Shown here in pieces: positions 17,366 through 30,153 of a stretch of 64,000 nucleotides of DNA. Both the position numbers and the translations under genes were made by a program. The notes under the pieces were generated by a model, which saw nothing but the letters and a program-made list of their open reading frames with translations, was not told the DNA's origin and did not search any database. How positions within the stretch are numbered: the stretch's first letter is position 1; each line of letters starts with the position of its first letter. This DNA comes from Rhizobium sullae. GTDB taxonomy: Bacteria; Pseudomonadota; Alphaproteobacteria; Rhizobiales; Rhizobiaceae. The stretch lies in the NCBI RefSeq assembly GCF_025200715.1, contig NZ_CP104146.1, positions 62,001 through 126,000 on the forward strand, given 5' to 3'.

Positions 17366-18015
17366 CTTCCTCCAATCATAGACAGTAGGACGATGCCTAC
17401 CGTACAGAGCTTATTTCGACCCTGGCGTTAAGTCAATTATAGTTATCAGTAAAGATATATGAAAAAGATTCTCTTATCTATTCATCGTTGATATTAGCGG
17501 CGTCCGAAAAGAGGTATTGATGCGGGTTCCGGCCTGCCGCAGATGCAGATATCAGCCTGAAACTGACGGCGGTGTGATTAACTTAAGACCACCAAGTTGA
17601 GCATTGCGCGCAATTCAATGTGGAGTGCTCGCACAACTTGGAAATCCCATTGACCGCCGGCTGGCTCAGAGGCGTTCCCTTTCATGTTGGATCGTATCCG
17701 CATAAATTGCAGTAAGTTTCTGCATTCATTTGGCTCGACAAGATCGACAAGCTTTCCCAACTCTGTCCCACAGACCAGACACGCTCCGCTCAGCCGCCTT
17801 CCTCCGATTTGCCTTGAGCTTTCGTGATCCTCGACAATCTATCTAGTCACGAACGGCCTTTACACTGCGCGGTAACCTACAGAAAAAAGTGCTGCTCCTG
17901 CGACCCTCTTAGAGAAGAAGCGGGACGCTCGCTCCAGATCCCGCCAGCCAATCCAGTCGTCCCACCAAGTCGTCGCTGCTCCTTCTGTGGTCCGTGATCG
18001 TCCAGTTCGTTGTAA
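17366..18015. other. Intergenic region upstream of the glutamate mutase operon
   Basis: 650 bases without a convincing gene. The part next to mutS (17366-17470) is AT-rich and should hold the promoter. I looked for cobalamin riboswitch landmarks in the mutS direction and saw none. A 60-codon minus-strand frame at 17578-17760 has no recognisable family and is probably chance. Confidence 0.5.
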
Positions 18016-19412
18016 TCAAATTTGTTTCTCCCCCATTCGATTCCAGGCGTCTAAGCCCGCAATCTTGTAAGCCTCTGCAAGAGTGGGAAAGTTGAACGTA
18101 TTCTCTACAAAGTAGTCGACGGTGCCCTTCAGGTTTAAAACTGCTTGCCCAATGTGAATCAGTTCGGTGGCACCTTCGCCTACGATGTGGACGCCGAGCA
18201 GCCGTCTGGTTTTTAAAGAGAAAATCAGCTTTAGGAGGCCGGTTTGAAGTCCCATGATGTGGCCCCTCGACGTTTCCCTAAAGCGGGCAATGCCACATTC
18301 ATACGGGAGCCCTCGCTCTCGCATCTCTTCCTCCGTCAAGCCGCAAGTGGAGATCTCTGGCACTGCATATATGCCGTATGGAAAGTACTTTTGCGGCTCT
18401 TGCGCGATGGCGCCCATCGCGACGCGCGCGGCGATACGACCCTGCTCCATGGACGTGGAAGCAAGGCTCGGAAAACCGATCACGTCGCCTGCTGCGTACA
18501 CTCCTGGTGTTGCGGTCTCGAATGTCTCCGGATTTGCCAATAGACGTCCGCGCGCATCCGCTTCTAGCCCCACTACTGCGAGATTCAACGCATCGGTCGC
18601 GCCCAATCGTCCTCCTGCAAAGAGAACCATATCGGTTAGGATTTGCCGACCCGTATCGACTGCGACCATCACTTTTCCATTCGGCAAACGCTCAACCTTC
18701 TGCGCGCTTTGTCCTAGCAACAATCGAATATTTTGATCGCGTATTTGATAAGAGAAGTTTTCAACGATCTCGTCGTCTATGAAGCCGAGCATAGCCTTTT
18801 TGGGATCGATCACAGTTACAGCAACGTCAAGCACGCTGAAGATCGACGCGTATTCAATTCCGATGACGCCCGCACCAAGAACCACCATCGAGCGCGGAAG
18901 TTCGTTCATTCCGAGAATTTCATTGCTGTCAAATACAGTTTCGCCATCGAAGGGAATGCAATCGGGTCGATACGGGCGCGTCCCCACTGCTAGCAATATG
19001 CTTGCCCCGGTCACTTCGATTGCTTCATCATCATCTTTAAGCACCTGTATTGTATGTCTATTGATAAAGCTTGCGTGACCCCGTATCAGCTGAACTCGAT
19101 GGCGAGCAAAATCGTGCTCTATTATCTCTACTTCTTGATTCAAGGTGATGAATAAGCGGCGGCGCAAATCTTCAGCGCTGATCTGCTGTTTAACCCGATA
19201 AGATCGGCCATAAAAACCGCGCTCTCGCCAACCGGAAAGATTAAGGGCTGTCTCTCGAAGGGTCTTAGATGGATCGTGCCCGTGTGGACAGATGCACCGC
19301 CCACCTGACGACCTTGCTCAATTACGACAACCGTCTTATTGAGTTTGGCTGCTTGGATTGCAGCGCACCGTCCCGCTGGACCGCTACCGACAACAACAAG
19401 ATCAAATTTCAT
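18016..19412 (-). pseudogene. sthA: SthA-like soluble pyridine nucleotide transhydrogenase, single frameshift
   Basis: The gene would encode an FAD-dependent transhydrogenase that exchanges reducing power between NADPH and NAD. It starts at 19412 (MKFDLVVVGSGPAG, FAD-binding loop). Near 19270-19273 the frame breaks: in the other frame the expected PSKTLRETALNLSGWRERGFYG follows and joins the long downstream frame (VLGAGVIGIEYASIF NAD-binding loop, AAGDVIGFPSLAS, and C-terminal NFPTLAEAYKIAGLDAWNRM). Adding one C to ATCCATC on the coding strand would restore the full 466-residue protein. The redox Cys pair of lipoamide dehydrogenases is absent, as in SthA. It may be a young pseudogene or a sequencing error. 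Confidence 0.85.
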
Positions 19413-19767
19413 GCAAACATTCCAAACGGCACATTGCTTGTTAGGTAGTGTTGGTGGGCCGCGCCGCACGGCTGACGCTTGTGCTGCAAGGTCGTCGGCG
19501 GTCAACGACCAAATTCAATCATTGCCATGCAAGCATTGGGCATTGGACGTGGCTTCGGCTTGTGCATCTTATCTGTAGAAGATTCTTAGCGGATGTTTGG
19601 ATGTTCGAAGTTGAACCACCTCTCACGCCTTTCATACAAAAGGCTGCGAGTAAGGCTGCAAGAGCCATGGGACGATATTTCGCTAAGAGATCGCCGTTTT
19701 CTTGGCTCACGCACCTGTTAATTGACATTCTGCGCTCCTTTCTGCCAATGCACAGCGACAAAACAAA
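19413..19767. other. Intergenic region between the sthA-like gene and the DUF3422 gene
   Basis: 355 bases upstream of the sthA-like gene on the minus strand. No reading frame here resembles a known family. It should contain the sthA promoter. Confidence 0.5.
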
Positions 19768-21000
19768 TCAACCATGATGCGAAATAGCACTTTTCACACG
19801 TATAACCGACGCAGCCACAGTCACAACAACAACGGGTATCGAGAACAGCATCACGAGGGCGCTCACTTCCAAACCGGCGTGGTCCAAAGCCTCAAGGGCA
19901 ACCTTGATTAATGCCACCACGTAATAGCTGATCGCGATAATCGAGAACCCCTCAACCGCCCTTTGGATTTTCAGTTGAACGGCAGTTCGATCTGCCATCG
20001 CCTGGATTTGGATCGAATTCTGGAACTCGATCTCCACTTGAATCCGCGTCTGAAGGAGGCCGAGAAGATGCATTGTTGCATGAGACAATTGTTCGAGCCG
20101 TACCGTTGTCGCTTCGCAGGTTCGCACGGCCGGTTTAAAACGTCTGGACACGAAAACCCCAAATCTCTGAAAGCCGGGAACGTGCGTCTCGCGGAGTTCT
20201 CCAATTCGCTCCTCTACGATTTTCGCGTAGGCGGCGGTAGCGCCGAAGCGGCTACGAGTTTCGGCAGAGGCGGCGATGATTGCCGCAGAAAGTTCCGAGA
20301 TTTCATTGAGAAGTTTTTTGTGCTCAAGCGGAGGTCCTGATTGATTGCATCCCGCCAGTTCTCCGAGCGTTGCTTCGAAGTTCGCAAGATGCGGTGCAAG
20401 GCGCCGGGCCTGGGGCAGGCCGAGCAGGGACATCGCGCGATATGTTTCGATCTCGTAGATCCTGCGGACCATTCGGCCCAACCGGTACGCGTTGAGATCG
20501 TTGTTAAACAGCAAGATATGGCTCCAACCATTTGAACGAACTCGAAAGTCGGAACAGACCTGGCCTGCGCCGGCACCAATTGATGATGCGGCGGTATCTG
20601 CAAATTCAAACTTAGATAATATTGCCCCGAGTTCTCCCGGTGCTTCTTCTTTCACTAGTATGCTGATTTGGCAGATGGGAGTTGGAGAAGCTATCTTCAG
20701 AAGGGGAGCGATGTCGGGGATGGACAATTTGGGCTCGGGCCACTCGCTGACCTCCTCGGCCAACATCGTTACTCGTGTGACGGTCACAAACTCTGTGTGA
20801 TATTCGATCCGAGTCTTAACCCGATCGCTTTCATGCTGAGCGCAGGAAAGGGAGCCATTTTGATGACCACTTGCGCCGCCAGAATACAAAAGCGCGACAT
20901 GCTCTACCAACGCAGGGCCAGAAAAATAAATGGATGGCCGCGCATGTAGCTCAGCATTGAAATCTGGACTGATGAAGCTTTCCATGGTTCGGCTTTGCAT
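19768..21000 (-). CDS. DUF3422 family membrane-anchored protein
   Basis: The 410-residue protein is a DUF3422-type protein of unknown function. It starts (at 21000) with FNAELHARPSIYFSGPALVEHVALL, the usual family N-terminus. A helical middle with possible coiled coil (about residues 225-340) follows, and two hydrophobic helices end the protein (IIAISYYVVALIKVAL and VMLFSIPVVVVTVAASVI). A longer upstream frame lies inside gdhA and is rejected. Its start is 16 bases after the glutamate dehydrogenase stop, so both are co-transcribed. Confidence 0.8.
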   Translation of the reverse strand: MQSRTMESFISPDFNAELHARPSIYFSGPALVEHVALLYSGGASGHQNGSLSCAQHESDRVKTRIEYHTEFVTVTRVTMLAEEVSEWPEPKLSIPDIAPLLKIASPTPICQISILVKEEAPGELGAILSKFEFADTAASSIGAGAGQVCSDFRVRSNGWSHILLFNNDLNAYRLGRMVRRIYEIETYRAMSLLGLPQARRLAPHLANFEATLGELAGCNQSGPPLEHKKLLNEISELSAAIIAASAETRSRFGATAAYAKIVEERIGELRETHVPGFQRFGVFVSRRFKPAVRTCEATTVRLEQLSHATMHLLGLLQTRIQVEIEFQNSIQIQAMADRTAVQLKIQRAVEGFSIIAISYYVVALIKVALEALDHAGLEVSALVMLFSIPVVVVTVAASVIRVKSAISHHG

Positions 21001-21016
21001 GTCAGACCCCTTCGAC

Positions 21017-22429
21017 CTAGATTCCGATCGCTTCATACGCGTCGGCAACCTGTCGGATCGACGCGACATACGCGGCAGTTCGGTAGTCCTCAAGTTCCGG
21101 CTGTTTCTCCAGAAGATCACCGATACGGGCCCAGGTGCTGCGCATGACATCTTCAAGCCCCGAACGGACAAGATCGATCTCGGCGCCGCCTTCAAGAAAC
21201 TCATCGCGGATGTCGGCCGGGAACTCCATGCCAGTCATGCGTTCGAGCGCGGTGGCGATGGTAAGGTTGCGCCGCTCGCGCCGGCGCCGCTCCATTAGCC
21301 CAAACGGGATGTGAGTCAGATTCTTCACCCACTCGAAATAGCTGACGACCACACCGCCAGCATTAACATAGAGATCGGGAAGAATGGTCACACCGCGGGA
21401 ACGCAGGATCTTGTCCGCCTCGAAGGTAACAGGACCATTGGCAGCTTCGACGATCAGGTGCGCCTTGATGCGCTCGGCGTTCCCCGCATGGATGGCGTTC
21501 TCCAGCGCCGCGGGAATGAGAACGTCGCAGGGCTGTTCGATGCCGCTCATATCGCCGGCACAGGACGTGGCGCCTTCAACGCCAAGAATGCTGCCGGTCC
21601 GGATTTGGTGCTGCTTGAGCGCTTCGATTGCAAGGCCCTCGGGATTGGCGACGTAACCATCACGTTCAGCGACGACGGTGATGCGTGCCCCATCCTCTTC
21701 GCGCAGGAATTTTGCCGCATGATAACCGACATTTCCGAAGCCCTGAACGATGACCGCTGCGCCCTTGAGATCGCGCCGGCTATTGAGACCCGGCGTACGG
21801 GTGTCGCGAAGGAAGCTCTGGATGGCGAACTGGACGCCCCGTCCCGTGGCCTCCGTTCGACCGGCGATGCCACCCTTGGAAAGCGGTTTTCCGGTGACGC
21901 AAGCCCGGGCATTGACGACGTCGGTTGGATTGGCGCGGCGGAATTCGTCCATCATCCAGGCCATTTCGCGTTCGCCGGTTCCGATATCGGGAGCCGGAAC
22001 GTTGACGCCCGGACCGATCAGGCCGCGCTTGTTCAGTTCCTGCGTAAAGCGGCGGGTAATCCGCTCAAGTTCCTGTGGTGTCCATTCACGCGGGTCAATC
22101 TTCAGCGCCCCCTTTGAGCCGCCGAATGGCACGTCGACGAGCGAGCATTTGAGCGTCATCAGCGCCGCAAGAGCCTCGACTTCTTCTGCGTCGGCATTGG
22201 ACGCGTAGCGAATGCCGCCCTTTACCGGTTCACAGTGTTCGCTGTGCACCGAGCGCCATCCAATAAAGCTGTACATGCGGCCGCGAAGCCGAACACCGAA
22301 ACGAACCGTATAGGTCGAATTGCATTGGATGATGCGTTCCGCCAGTCCCTCAGGAAGATCAAGGAAGGACATAGCACGACGAAAATTTTGATCGACACTC
22401 TCAAGGAAATTGGCAGAGTTCATCGGCAC
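21017..22429 (-). CDS. gdhA: Glutamate dehydrogenase
   Basis: This NAD(P)-dependent enzyme interconverts glutamate with 2-oxoglutarate and ammonia. The 470-residue protein has the substrate-binding VKGGIRYA, the catalytic Lys in PFGGSKGALKID, the Asp in PAPDIGTGEREMAW, and the nucleotide-binding GFGNVGYHAAKFL. The C-terminal extension is longer than in short bacterial enzymes. ATG 22423 is an alternative start six bases in. It sits 139 bases downstream of the lysine dehydrogenase gene and before the DUF3422 gene. In this setting it links 2-oxoglutarate from lysine with the glutamate used by glutamate mutase (inference). Coenzyme preference cannot be read safely. Confidence 0.93.
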   Translation of the reverse strand: MPMNSANFLESVDQNFRRAMSFLDLPEGLAERIIQCNSTYTVRFGVRLRGRMYSFIGWRSVHSEHCEPVKGGIRYASNADAEEVEALAALMTLKCSLVDVPFGGSKGALKIDPREWTPQELERITRRFTQELNKRGLIGPGVNVPAPDIGTGEREMAWMMDEFRRANPTDVVNARACVTGKPLSKGGIAGRTEATGRGVQFAIQSFLRDTRTPGLNSRRDLKGAAVIVQGFGNVGYHAAKFLREEDGARITVVAERDGYVANPEGLAIEALKQHQIRTGSILGVEGATSCAGDMSGIEQPCDVLIPAALENAIHAGNAERIKAHLIVEAANGPVTFEADKILRSRGVTILPDLYVNAGGVVVSYFEWVKNLTHIPFGLMERRRRERRNLTIATALERMTGMEFPADIRDEFLEGGAEIDLVRSGLEDVMRSTWARIGDLLEKQPELEDYRTAAYVASIRQVADAYEAIGI

Positions 22430-22568
22430 TACTCGCTGCGGATCTAGTTCCTAATCGTGCTCGCGCTAACGCGGAGACGGGCTCGTTTGCGAACAAATAA
22501 GGGAGCAGCTCTGGCAAGATCGGCACGCCCGACACTCTAGGTGCCGGGCGCTTCACCAGTGGGCTTGT

Positions 22569-23672
22569 TCAGACCACTTGCTTGAGGCGAAGGGCTTCGG
22601 GATCGTAGACCCGACCAAAGCGATTGTTGAGGAATTCAGCGAGCGCGACTTCCTCCTGGCGGACGAACCCCTTCTGCGGTAGTTTTCCTGAGGCAAGTAG
22701 ATCAAGAACCGTCGTGATGCCGGCTGCGGTTGTGATCTGAATGGCGCTCATCTTTTTGCCTGCGACGACGCTCGCATACACTTTATTGGCATAGGTTTCC
22801 TGCAGATAGCGACCGTCCTTCCAGCCGCAGACGGTCACGAAAATCACGACAACGTCCTGCATGGTGGCCGGCAATGCATTTTCGAACAGATCTTTGAGTA
22901 CATCGCGGCGGTTCTTGAGATTCAGGTCGTTCAAAAGTGCCTTGATGATTGCCTGATGACCGGGATAGCGGATCGTGCGGTAATTCATCGTACGGACGCG
23001 ACCATCGAGCGTCTTTGCGAGAGTGCCGAGGCCGCCGGAGGTGTTGAACGCCTCATAGGTGACGCCATCAAGTGAGAATTCTTCCCGCTCTTCCATCGCC
23101 GGGACCGTAATGAGCTTGCCTTCTACAATTGCCTCGCACGGCTCGATGTATTCGTTGATCAGGCCGTCGTGCTCCCAGGTAAGGTTATAATTGAGAGCAT
23201 TCGACGGGTATTGCGGCAGCGCACCGACCCGCATGCGAACGCTGTCCAACGTGTCAAAACGTTTGGCCAGATCGTTGGCAACAATCGAGATAAAGCCGGG
23301 AGCCAGACCGCACTGGGGGATGAAGGCGACATTTGCGCCCTTGGAGAGTTCTTCGACCTTCTTCGTAGTTGCGACATCTTCCGTCAGATCGAGATAGTGG
23401 ACCGCAGCATCGAGAGCCGCCTCAGCGACTTTGGCAGTGAGGTTGAACGGAGCGGCGGACAAAACGGCGAACTTACCGCGGAGCAGATCGACGAGCGCCG
23501 CCTTGTCGGTAATGTCGACAGGTACACCGGAGATTGCCGAGTGTTTATCAAGCTTCGCCAGTTGGGCCTGATCACGATCCGTAACCACCACATTGTAATC
23601 GCCGGTTTCCGCCAGCATCAAGGCGATGGCGCCGCCGATCTTGCCTGCGCCGATGACAACTACGTCCTGCAT
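22569..23672 (-). CDS. Saccharopine dehydrogenase-like protein, probable L-lysine 6-dehydrogenase
   Basis: The 367-residue protein starts with a Rossmann loop (VVVIGAGKIGGAIALML) and has the saccharopine-dehydrogenase-family C-terminal domain. NAD-dependent lysine 6-dehydrogenases belong to this family and convert lysine to 2-aminoadipate 6-semialdehyde plus ammonia. Such an enzyme is known from Agrobacterium. The adjoining operon supplies every following step, which supports lysine 6-dehydrogenase over saccharopine reductase (inference). An AAGGGGA ribosome-binding site precedes ATG 23672; the longer frame to 23828 is unlikely. It is divergent from an Lrp-type regulator. Confidence 0.85.
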   Translation of the reverse strand: MQDVVVIGAGKIGGAIALMLAETGDYNVVVTDRDQAQLAKLDKHSAISGVPVDITDKAALVDLLRGKFAVLSAAPFNLTAKVAEAALDAAVHYLDLTEDVATTKKVEELSKGANVAFIPQCGLAPGFISIVANDLAKRFDTLDSVRMRVGALPQYPSNALNYNLTWEHDGLINEYIEPCEAIVEGKLITVPAMEEREEFSLDGVTYEAFNTSGGLGTLAKTLDGRVRTMNYRTIRYPGHQAIIKALLNDLNLKNRRDVLKDLFENALPATMQDVVVIFVTVCGWKDGRYLQETYANKVYASVVAGKKMSAIQITTAAGITTVLDLLASGKLPQKGFVRQEEVALAEFLNNRFGRVYDPEALRLKQVV

Positions 23673-23811
23673 TGAAGTCCCCTTACGTTTGAGAATTTGG
23701 ATTTCAGTAATTTGAAGGAGAATAACGCCGTATAATAGTGGCGAATTGCTCTTTTCGATGCATTGTTTTAAGCAAATCGTTGTAGAGTATTGTCGGAAAG
23801 TCAGGTGGCAC

Positions 23812-24243
23812 ATGAATATCACGGGCAAGGATCGAGAACTGCTAGACCTGCTGGGCGAAAATGCGCGCGCGCCGGTTGCGAGCCTGGCAAAAAAGCTGGG
23901 TTTGTCGAGGACGACGGTTCAAGCGCGGCTCGAGCGTTTGGAGCGAGAGGGTGTGATTGCGGGATACGGCCTGCGGCTGTCTGATGCCTACTCGTTGGGC
24001 TTGGCCAGAGCACATGTCATGATCACTCTTGCGCCGAAGGTCTTGGCACAGGTCTGCGTTTCAATCCAAGGCATTCACGCTGTTAAGTCGCTGCACTCCG
24101 TAAGCGGTACGTTTGATCTTATCGCGGTCGTTGAAGCGCCGTCGATTTCTGAGCTTGATCAGCTTGTCGACGAAATTGGCATGATCGACGGCGTTGAACG
24201 CACGCTTTCGTCCATCATTTTGTCAACGCGAATAAGTCGGTGA
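23812..24243 (+). CDS. Lrp/AsnC-family transcriptional regulator
   Basis: The 143-residue regulator has an N-terminal HTH (DRELLDLLGENARAPVASLAKKLGLSRTTVQARLERLEREGVIAGYGLRL) and a C-terminal RAM ligand-binding domain. Proteins of this family respond to amino acids. The divergent arrangement with the lysine 6-dehydrogenase-like gene suggests that it controls lysine catabolism with lysine or a derivative as effector (inference). I chose ATG 23812 because it starts the usual family sequence; the open frame reaches back to 23746. It converges with the D-2-hydroxyglutarate dehydrogenase gene. Confidence 0.92.
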   Translation: MNITGKDRELLDLLGENARAPVASLAKKLGLSRTTVQARLERLEREGVIAGYGLRLSDAYSLGLARAHVMITLAPKVLAQVCVSIQGIHAVKSLHSVSGTFDLIAVVEAPSISELDQLVDEIGMIDGVERTLSSIILSTRISR

Positions 24244-24251
24244 GCATATCA

Positions 24252-24267
24252 TCTCACGCCAGTGAGA
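24252..24267. terminator. Small hairpin between convergent genes
   Basis: TCTCAC-GCCA-GTGAGA is a perfect 6-bp stem between the stops of the Lrp-type gene and the FAD/FeS dehydrogenase gene. It has no T-run, so it is only a weak terminator candidate. Confidence 0.3.
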
Positions 24268-24280
24268 CGGGTTCGAACGG

Positions 24281-27200
24281 TCACTTATTAACACGTTGGG
24301 TAATCAGGCGTTCGATCACCTGGAGCGGATGCGGCAGGCTCAAGCCATCTATGATCTTCGCCTGTGAACGGCAGGAATAACCTGTTGCCATGAGAGTGTC
24401 CCCACGCTGCGTCTTATCGATAACCGGCTTCCAACTCATCGCGTAAAGCTGTTCGGACACCGCGCGATTGCGTATCTCGTGGCCGAACGTGCCAGCCATG
24501 CCGCAGCAGCCAGTATCGGCAACCCGAAGCTCGATTCCCAATGTCCTGAAAACGGACTTCCATTGGCCAACGGACGCTGCGGCATTTGTTCGCTCAGTGC
24601 AGTGCACAAACAGCGTCATGTCCCGCGACTCGACGGCCGGCTGCATGGGGGCACGCGCTAGCACACCGGCCAGCCATTCCTGTGGTAGCGCCACCGTTGC
24701 TTTGAGAGGCGCGCCGGCAAGCGCTTTGTATTCACTACGGAAGGCGAGGGTCATGGAGGGATCTAGCCCCACCAGCGCCACGCCCAGGTCGGCAAGCTCC
24801 TGAAGATAAAGGGAGGTCTGCCGCGCGGCCTGCTCGAAACGGGCGAGGTAGCCGTGCACATGCAAAGCCTTGCCATTGACATGCGGTGCTGCAAGCATCG
24901 GCACGAATCCCAGAGCGCGGGCAAGCCTTACAGCGGCAAGTGCCACCTCAGGATCAAAATGTGCGGTGAAGACATCTAGCACGAAGACAACAATGGATTT
25001 GCGCTCTTCGGGTTTCGCCAGATTTTCCGCCCTCGCGATAGCAACGCCCAGTCGCTTTGCTTCTTTCTCCAGCGACAGAGCTGGCAGGACAGGCAGGGCG
25101 GTAAGGCCGGCAAGACCCAAAAGCTTTTGACCAAGCGCAGTCCATGCTACGAGATTGTACAGGGGGCGCACGCGCGCCAAGAGTGGTAGTGTGGCTTCAA
25201 TGGAGGCGATGAGCGGATCTTTCTGGGGCCTCAGGTAGCGTCCGTGATAGACCTCCAGAAATTTCGACCGAAAGGATGGAACGCTGACTTTCACCGGACA
25301 CTGGCCGGCGCAGGCCTTGCAGGCGAGGCAGCTATCCATCGCCGCCTTCACTTCATGGGAGAAATCTTGATCATTAGCTGGGTTCAGCGAATTGAACAGG
25401 CGTCGCGGCAACTGCCGGAGACCCGGCGATTTGCGCAGCCGCTCGGACTCGCGACGAGGATCACAGCCTTTTTCAGCCAGAAGTCGGAGCCACTCACGCA
25501 TCAGCGATGCCCGCCCCTTGGGTGATTGCCGCCGATCGCCCGTCGCCTTGTAAGAGGGACACATTGGGCTCGTTTCGTCGAAATCGAAGCAAGCGCCATT
25601 GCCGTTACAATAGGCGGCATTGTCGAAAGCGGAGCGGATCTCAGTGCCGATGCTGCGGTCGAAATCGCCGCGCAACGGAACCTCGTCGATTTTCAACAGA
25701 GGCGTATCATCGCCGCTGGCGATCTTGCCCGGATTGAGCCGATTCTGAGGGTCAAAGGCGCGCTTGATGTCCTGCAGGCAGGGGTAAAGGTCGCCAAAAA
25801 ATTCCGGCACATATTCCGACCGCACGCCCTTCCCATGCTCGCCCCACAAGACCCCGCCATATTTGCGCGTGAGCGCGACCACGGCATCGCTGATCTGCCG
25901 GACCAGCGGGACGTGGTCCGGACGGACGAGATCGAGCGCCGGCCGCACATGCAGGACGCCCGCATCGACATGGCCGAACATGCCATAGGACAGACCGAAG
26001 CCGTCGAGCAGGGCACGAAACTCGCGAATATAGGCCGCCAGGTTCTCCGGCGGTACGGCCGTATCCTCGACAAACGGTACTGGTCGCACCGCTCCTTCGA
26101 CATTGCCGAGAAGCCCCACCGCCCGCTTGCGCATCGTCCAGATGGCTTCGGCATTCTTGTGCCCACGGGCGATGGTGTGACCGAGGCGGCTGCCATTGTG
26201 CGCAAGGTCGAGAGCCGCCACGATATGCTCGAGTTTACGCTCGAGCTCAGCCGCGTTGTCGGCCAGTACTTCGACGATGTTGATTCCGTTCTGAGGTTGT
26301 CCGTCGTCTTCAGGAAAGAACCGGCTGATTGCCGTCCAGCCGATGTCGGCTTTGGCAAGCGACAGCACCTTCTCGTCGATAGTCTCCACCGATGCGACCT
26401 TGAGCGCGGTCAGGTTACGGGCATCTTCGAGTGCCGCGTTGAAATCGCTGTAGCGAATATTGATCAGCGCGGTGTTGGTCGGAATCGGCAACAAATTGAG
26501 CTCCGCCTCGGCGATCAACGCAAGCGTTCCTTCCGACCCGCATAGGATCGCGTTGAGATCGAACAGGCCGTCGTCGCGCCGCACATGGGCGAGGTCGTAG
26601 CCCGTCATATAGCGGTTGAGATTGGGAAAGACCGCGTCGATGCGCTCCCGCTTTCCCCGCGTGATTAGCTCCACCGTGCGATAGATGTCGCCAATCCTAT
26701 CCTTCCGGGCAAGGCTTTCCGCGAGTTCCTGGCTGCTTACCGGCCGAGACCAGAAATCCGAGCCGTCCATCAGCACCACCCGAAGTGCCAGCACGTGGTT
26801 CGACGTCTTGCCGTACAGACATGATCCTTGCCCGCACGCATCCGTGGAGATCATGCCGCCGATCGTGGCGCGATTAGACGTAGAAAGCTCAGGGGCGAAG
26901 AACAGTCCGTATGGTTTCAGAGCTCGGTTCAACTGGTCCTTGACCACCCCCGCTTGCACCCGAGCCACGCGCCGGACCGGATCGATCTGAAGCACGCGGT
27001 TCATGTGCCGAGAACAGTCGACGACGATGCCGCTCGTCAGTGATTGTCCGTTCGTACCCGTGCCGCCGCCGCGGGGTGCGACCACAAGACCAGCAAAAGC
27101 CGGCTTCGCCAGCAGGCGGGCAAGGGTTTGCAGATCCTCCGCGCCACGGGGAAAGAGAACGGCCTGCGGCTCCACCTGGTAGATGGAATTGTCCGTGGCA

Positions 27201-27322
27201 TAGACGGTGCGCGTGGAGGCTCGCGTCTCGATATCACCAGCGAAGCCGGCTTCGATCAATTGCCCGAAGAAACCTGCCGAAACGGGTTCAGCGGAAACGG
27301 GATGTTCGAGACGCGGGATCAT
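24281..27322 (-). CDS. FAD/4Fe-4S dehydrogenase, probable D-2-hydroxyglutarate dehydrogenase (YdiJ type)
   Basis: This 1013-residue protein has the YdiJ layout: an N-terminal FAD-binding type 4 domain (about 45-250, with VVAPRGGGTGTNGQSL), an FAD-oxidase C-terminal domain (to about 530), a ferredoxin-like domain with CLACKACAGQCP (CxxCxxCxxxCP, about 665), and a CCG domain near the end (ADTGCCGMAGTFGHE). YdiJ is about the same length and oxidises D-2-hydroxyglutarate to 2-oxoglutarate. The first gene of this operon makes D-2-hydroxyglutarate, so the fit is strong. It is the last gene of the operon, 12 bases after the aminotransferase. D-lactate or glycolate oxidation are less likely alternatives. 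Confidence 0.87.
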   Translation of the reverse strand: MIPRLEHPVSAEPVSAGFFGQLIEAGFAGDIETRASTRTVYATDNSIYQVEPQAVLFPRGAEDLQTLARLLAKPAFAGLVVAPRGGGTGTNGQSLTSGIVVDCSRHMNRVLQIDPVRRVARVQAGVVKDQLNRALKPYGLFFAPELSTSNRATIGGMISTDACGQGSCLYGKTSNHVLALRVVLMDGSDFWSRPVSSQELAESLARKDRIGDIYRTVELITRGKRERIDAVFPNLNRYMTGYDLAHVRRDDGLFDLNAILCGSEGTLALIAEAELNLLPIPTNTALINIRYSDFNAALEDARNLTALKVASVETIDEKVLSLAKADIGWTAISRFFPEDDGQPQNGINIVEVLADNAAELERKLEHIVAALDLAHNGSRLGHTIARGHKNAEAIWTMRKRAVGLLGNVEGAVRPVPFVEDTAVPPENLAAYIREFRALLDGFGLSYGMFGHVDAGVLHVRPALDLVRPDHVPLVRQISDAVVALTRKYGGVLWGEHGKGVRSEYVPEFFGDLYPCLQDIKRAFDPQNRLNPGKIASGDDTPLLKIDEVPLRGDFDRSIGTEIRSAFDNAAYCNGNGACFDFDETSPMCPSYKATGDRRQSPKGRASLMREWLRLLAEKGCDPRRESERLRKSPGLRQLPRRLFNSLNPANDQDFSHEVKAAMDSCLACKACAGQCPVKVSVPSFRSKFLEVYHGRYLRPQKDPLIASIEATLPLLARVRPLYNLVAWTALGQKLLGLAGLTALPVLPALSLEKEAKRLGVAIARAENLAKPEERKSIVVFVLDVFTAHFDPEVALAAVRLARALGFVPMLAAPHVNGKALHVHGYLARFEQAARQTSLYLQELADLGVALVGLDPSMTLAFRSEYKALAGAPLKATVALPQEWLAGVLARAPMQPAVESRDMTLFVHCTERTNAAASVGQWKSVFRTLGIELRVADTGCCGMAGTFGHEIRNRAVSEQLYAMSWKPVIDKTQRGDTLMATGYSCRSQAKIIDGLSLPHPLQVIERLITQRVNK

Positions 27323-27334
27323 GGCTCGACCAAC

Positions 27335-30114
<2,780 letters not shown>

Positions 30115-30153
30115 CAGTGGAAACTCCGTGGACTGTGCGGGTTCGGGCAAAGA

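Noticed and set aside
17366..18015. Possible cobalamin riboswitch before the glutamate mutase operon
   Set aside because: The expected B12-box and core sequences are not visible on the mutS strand.
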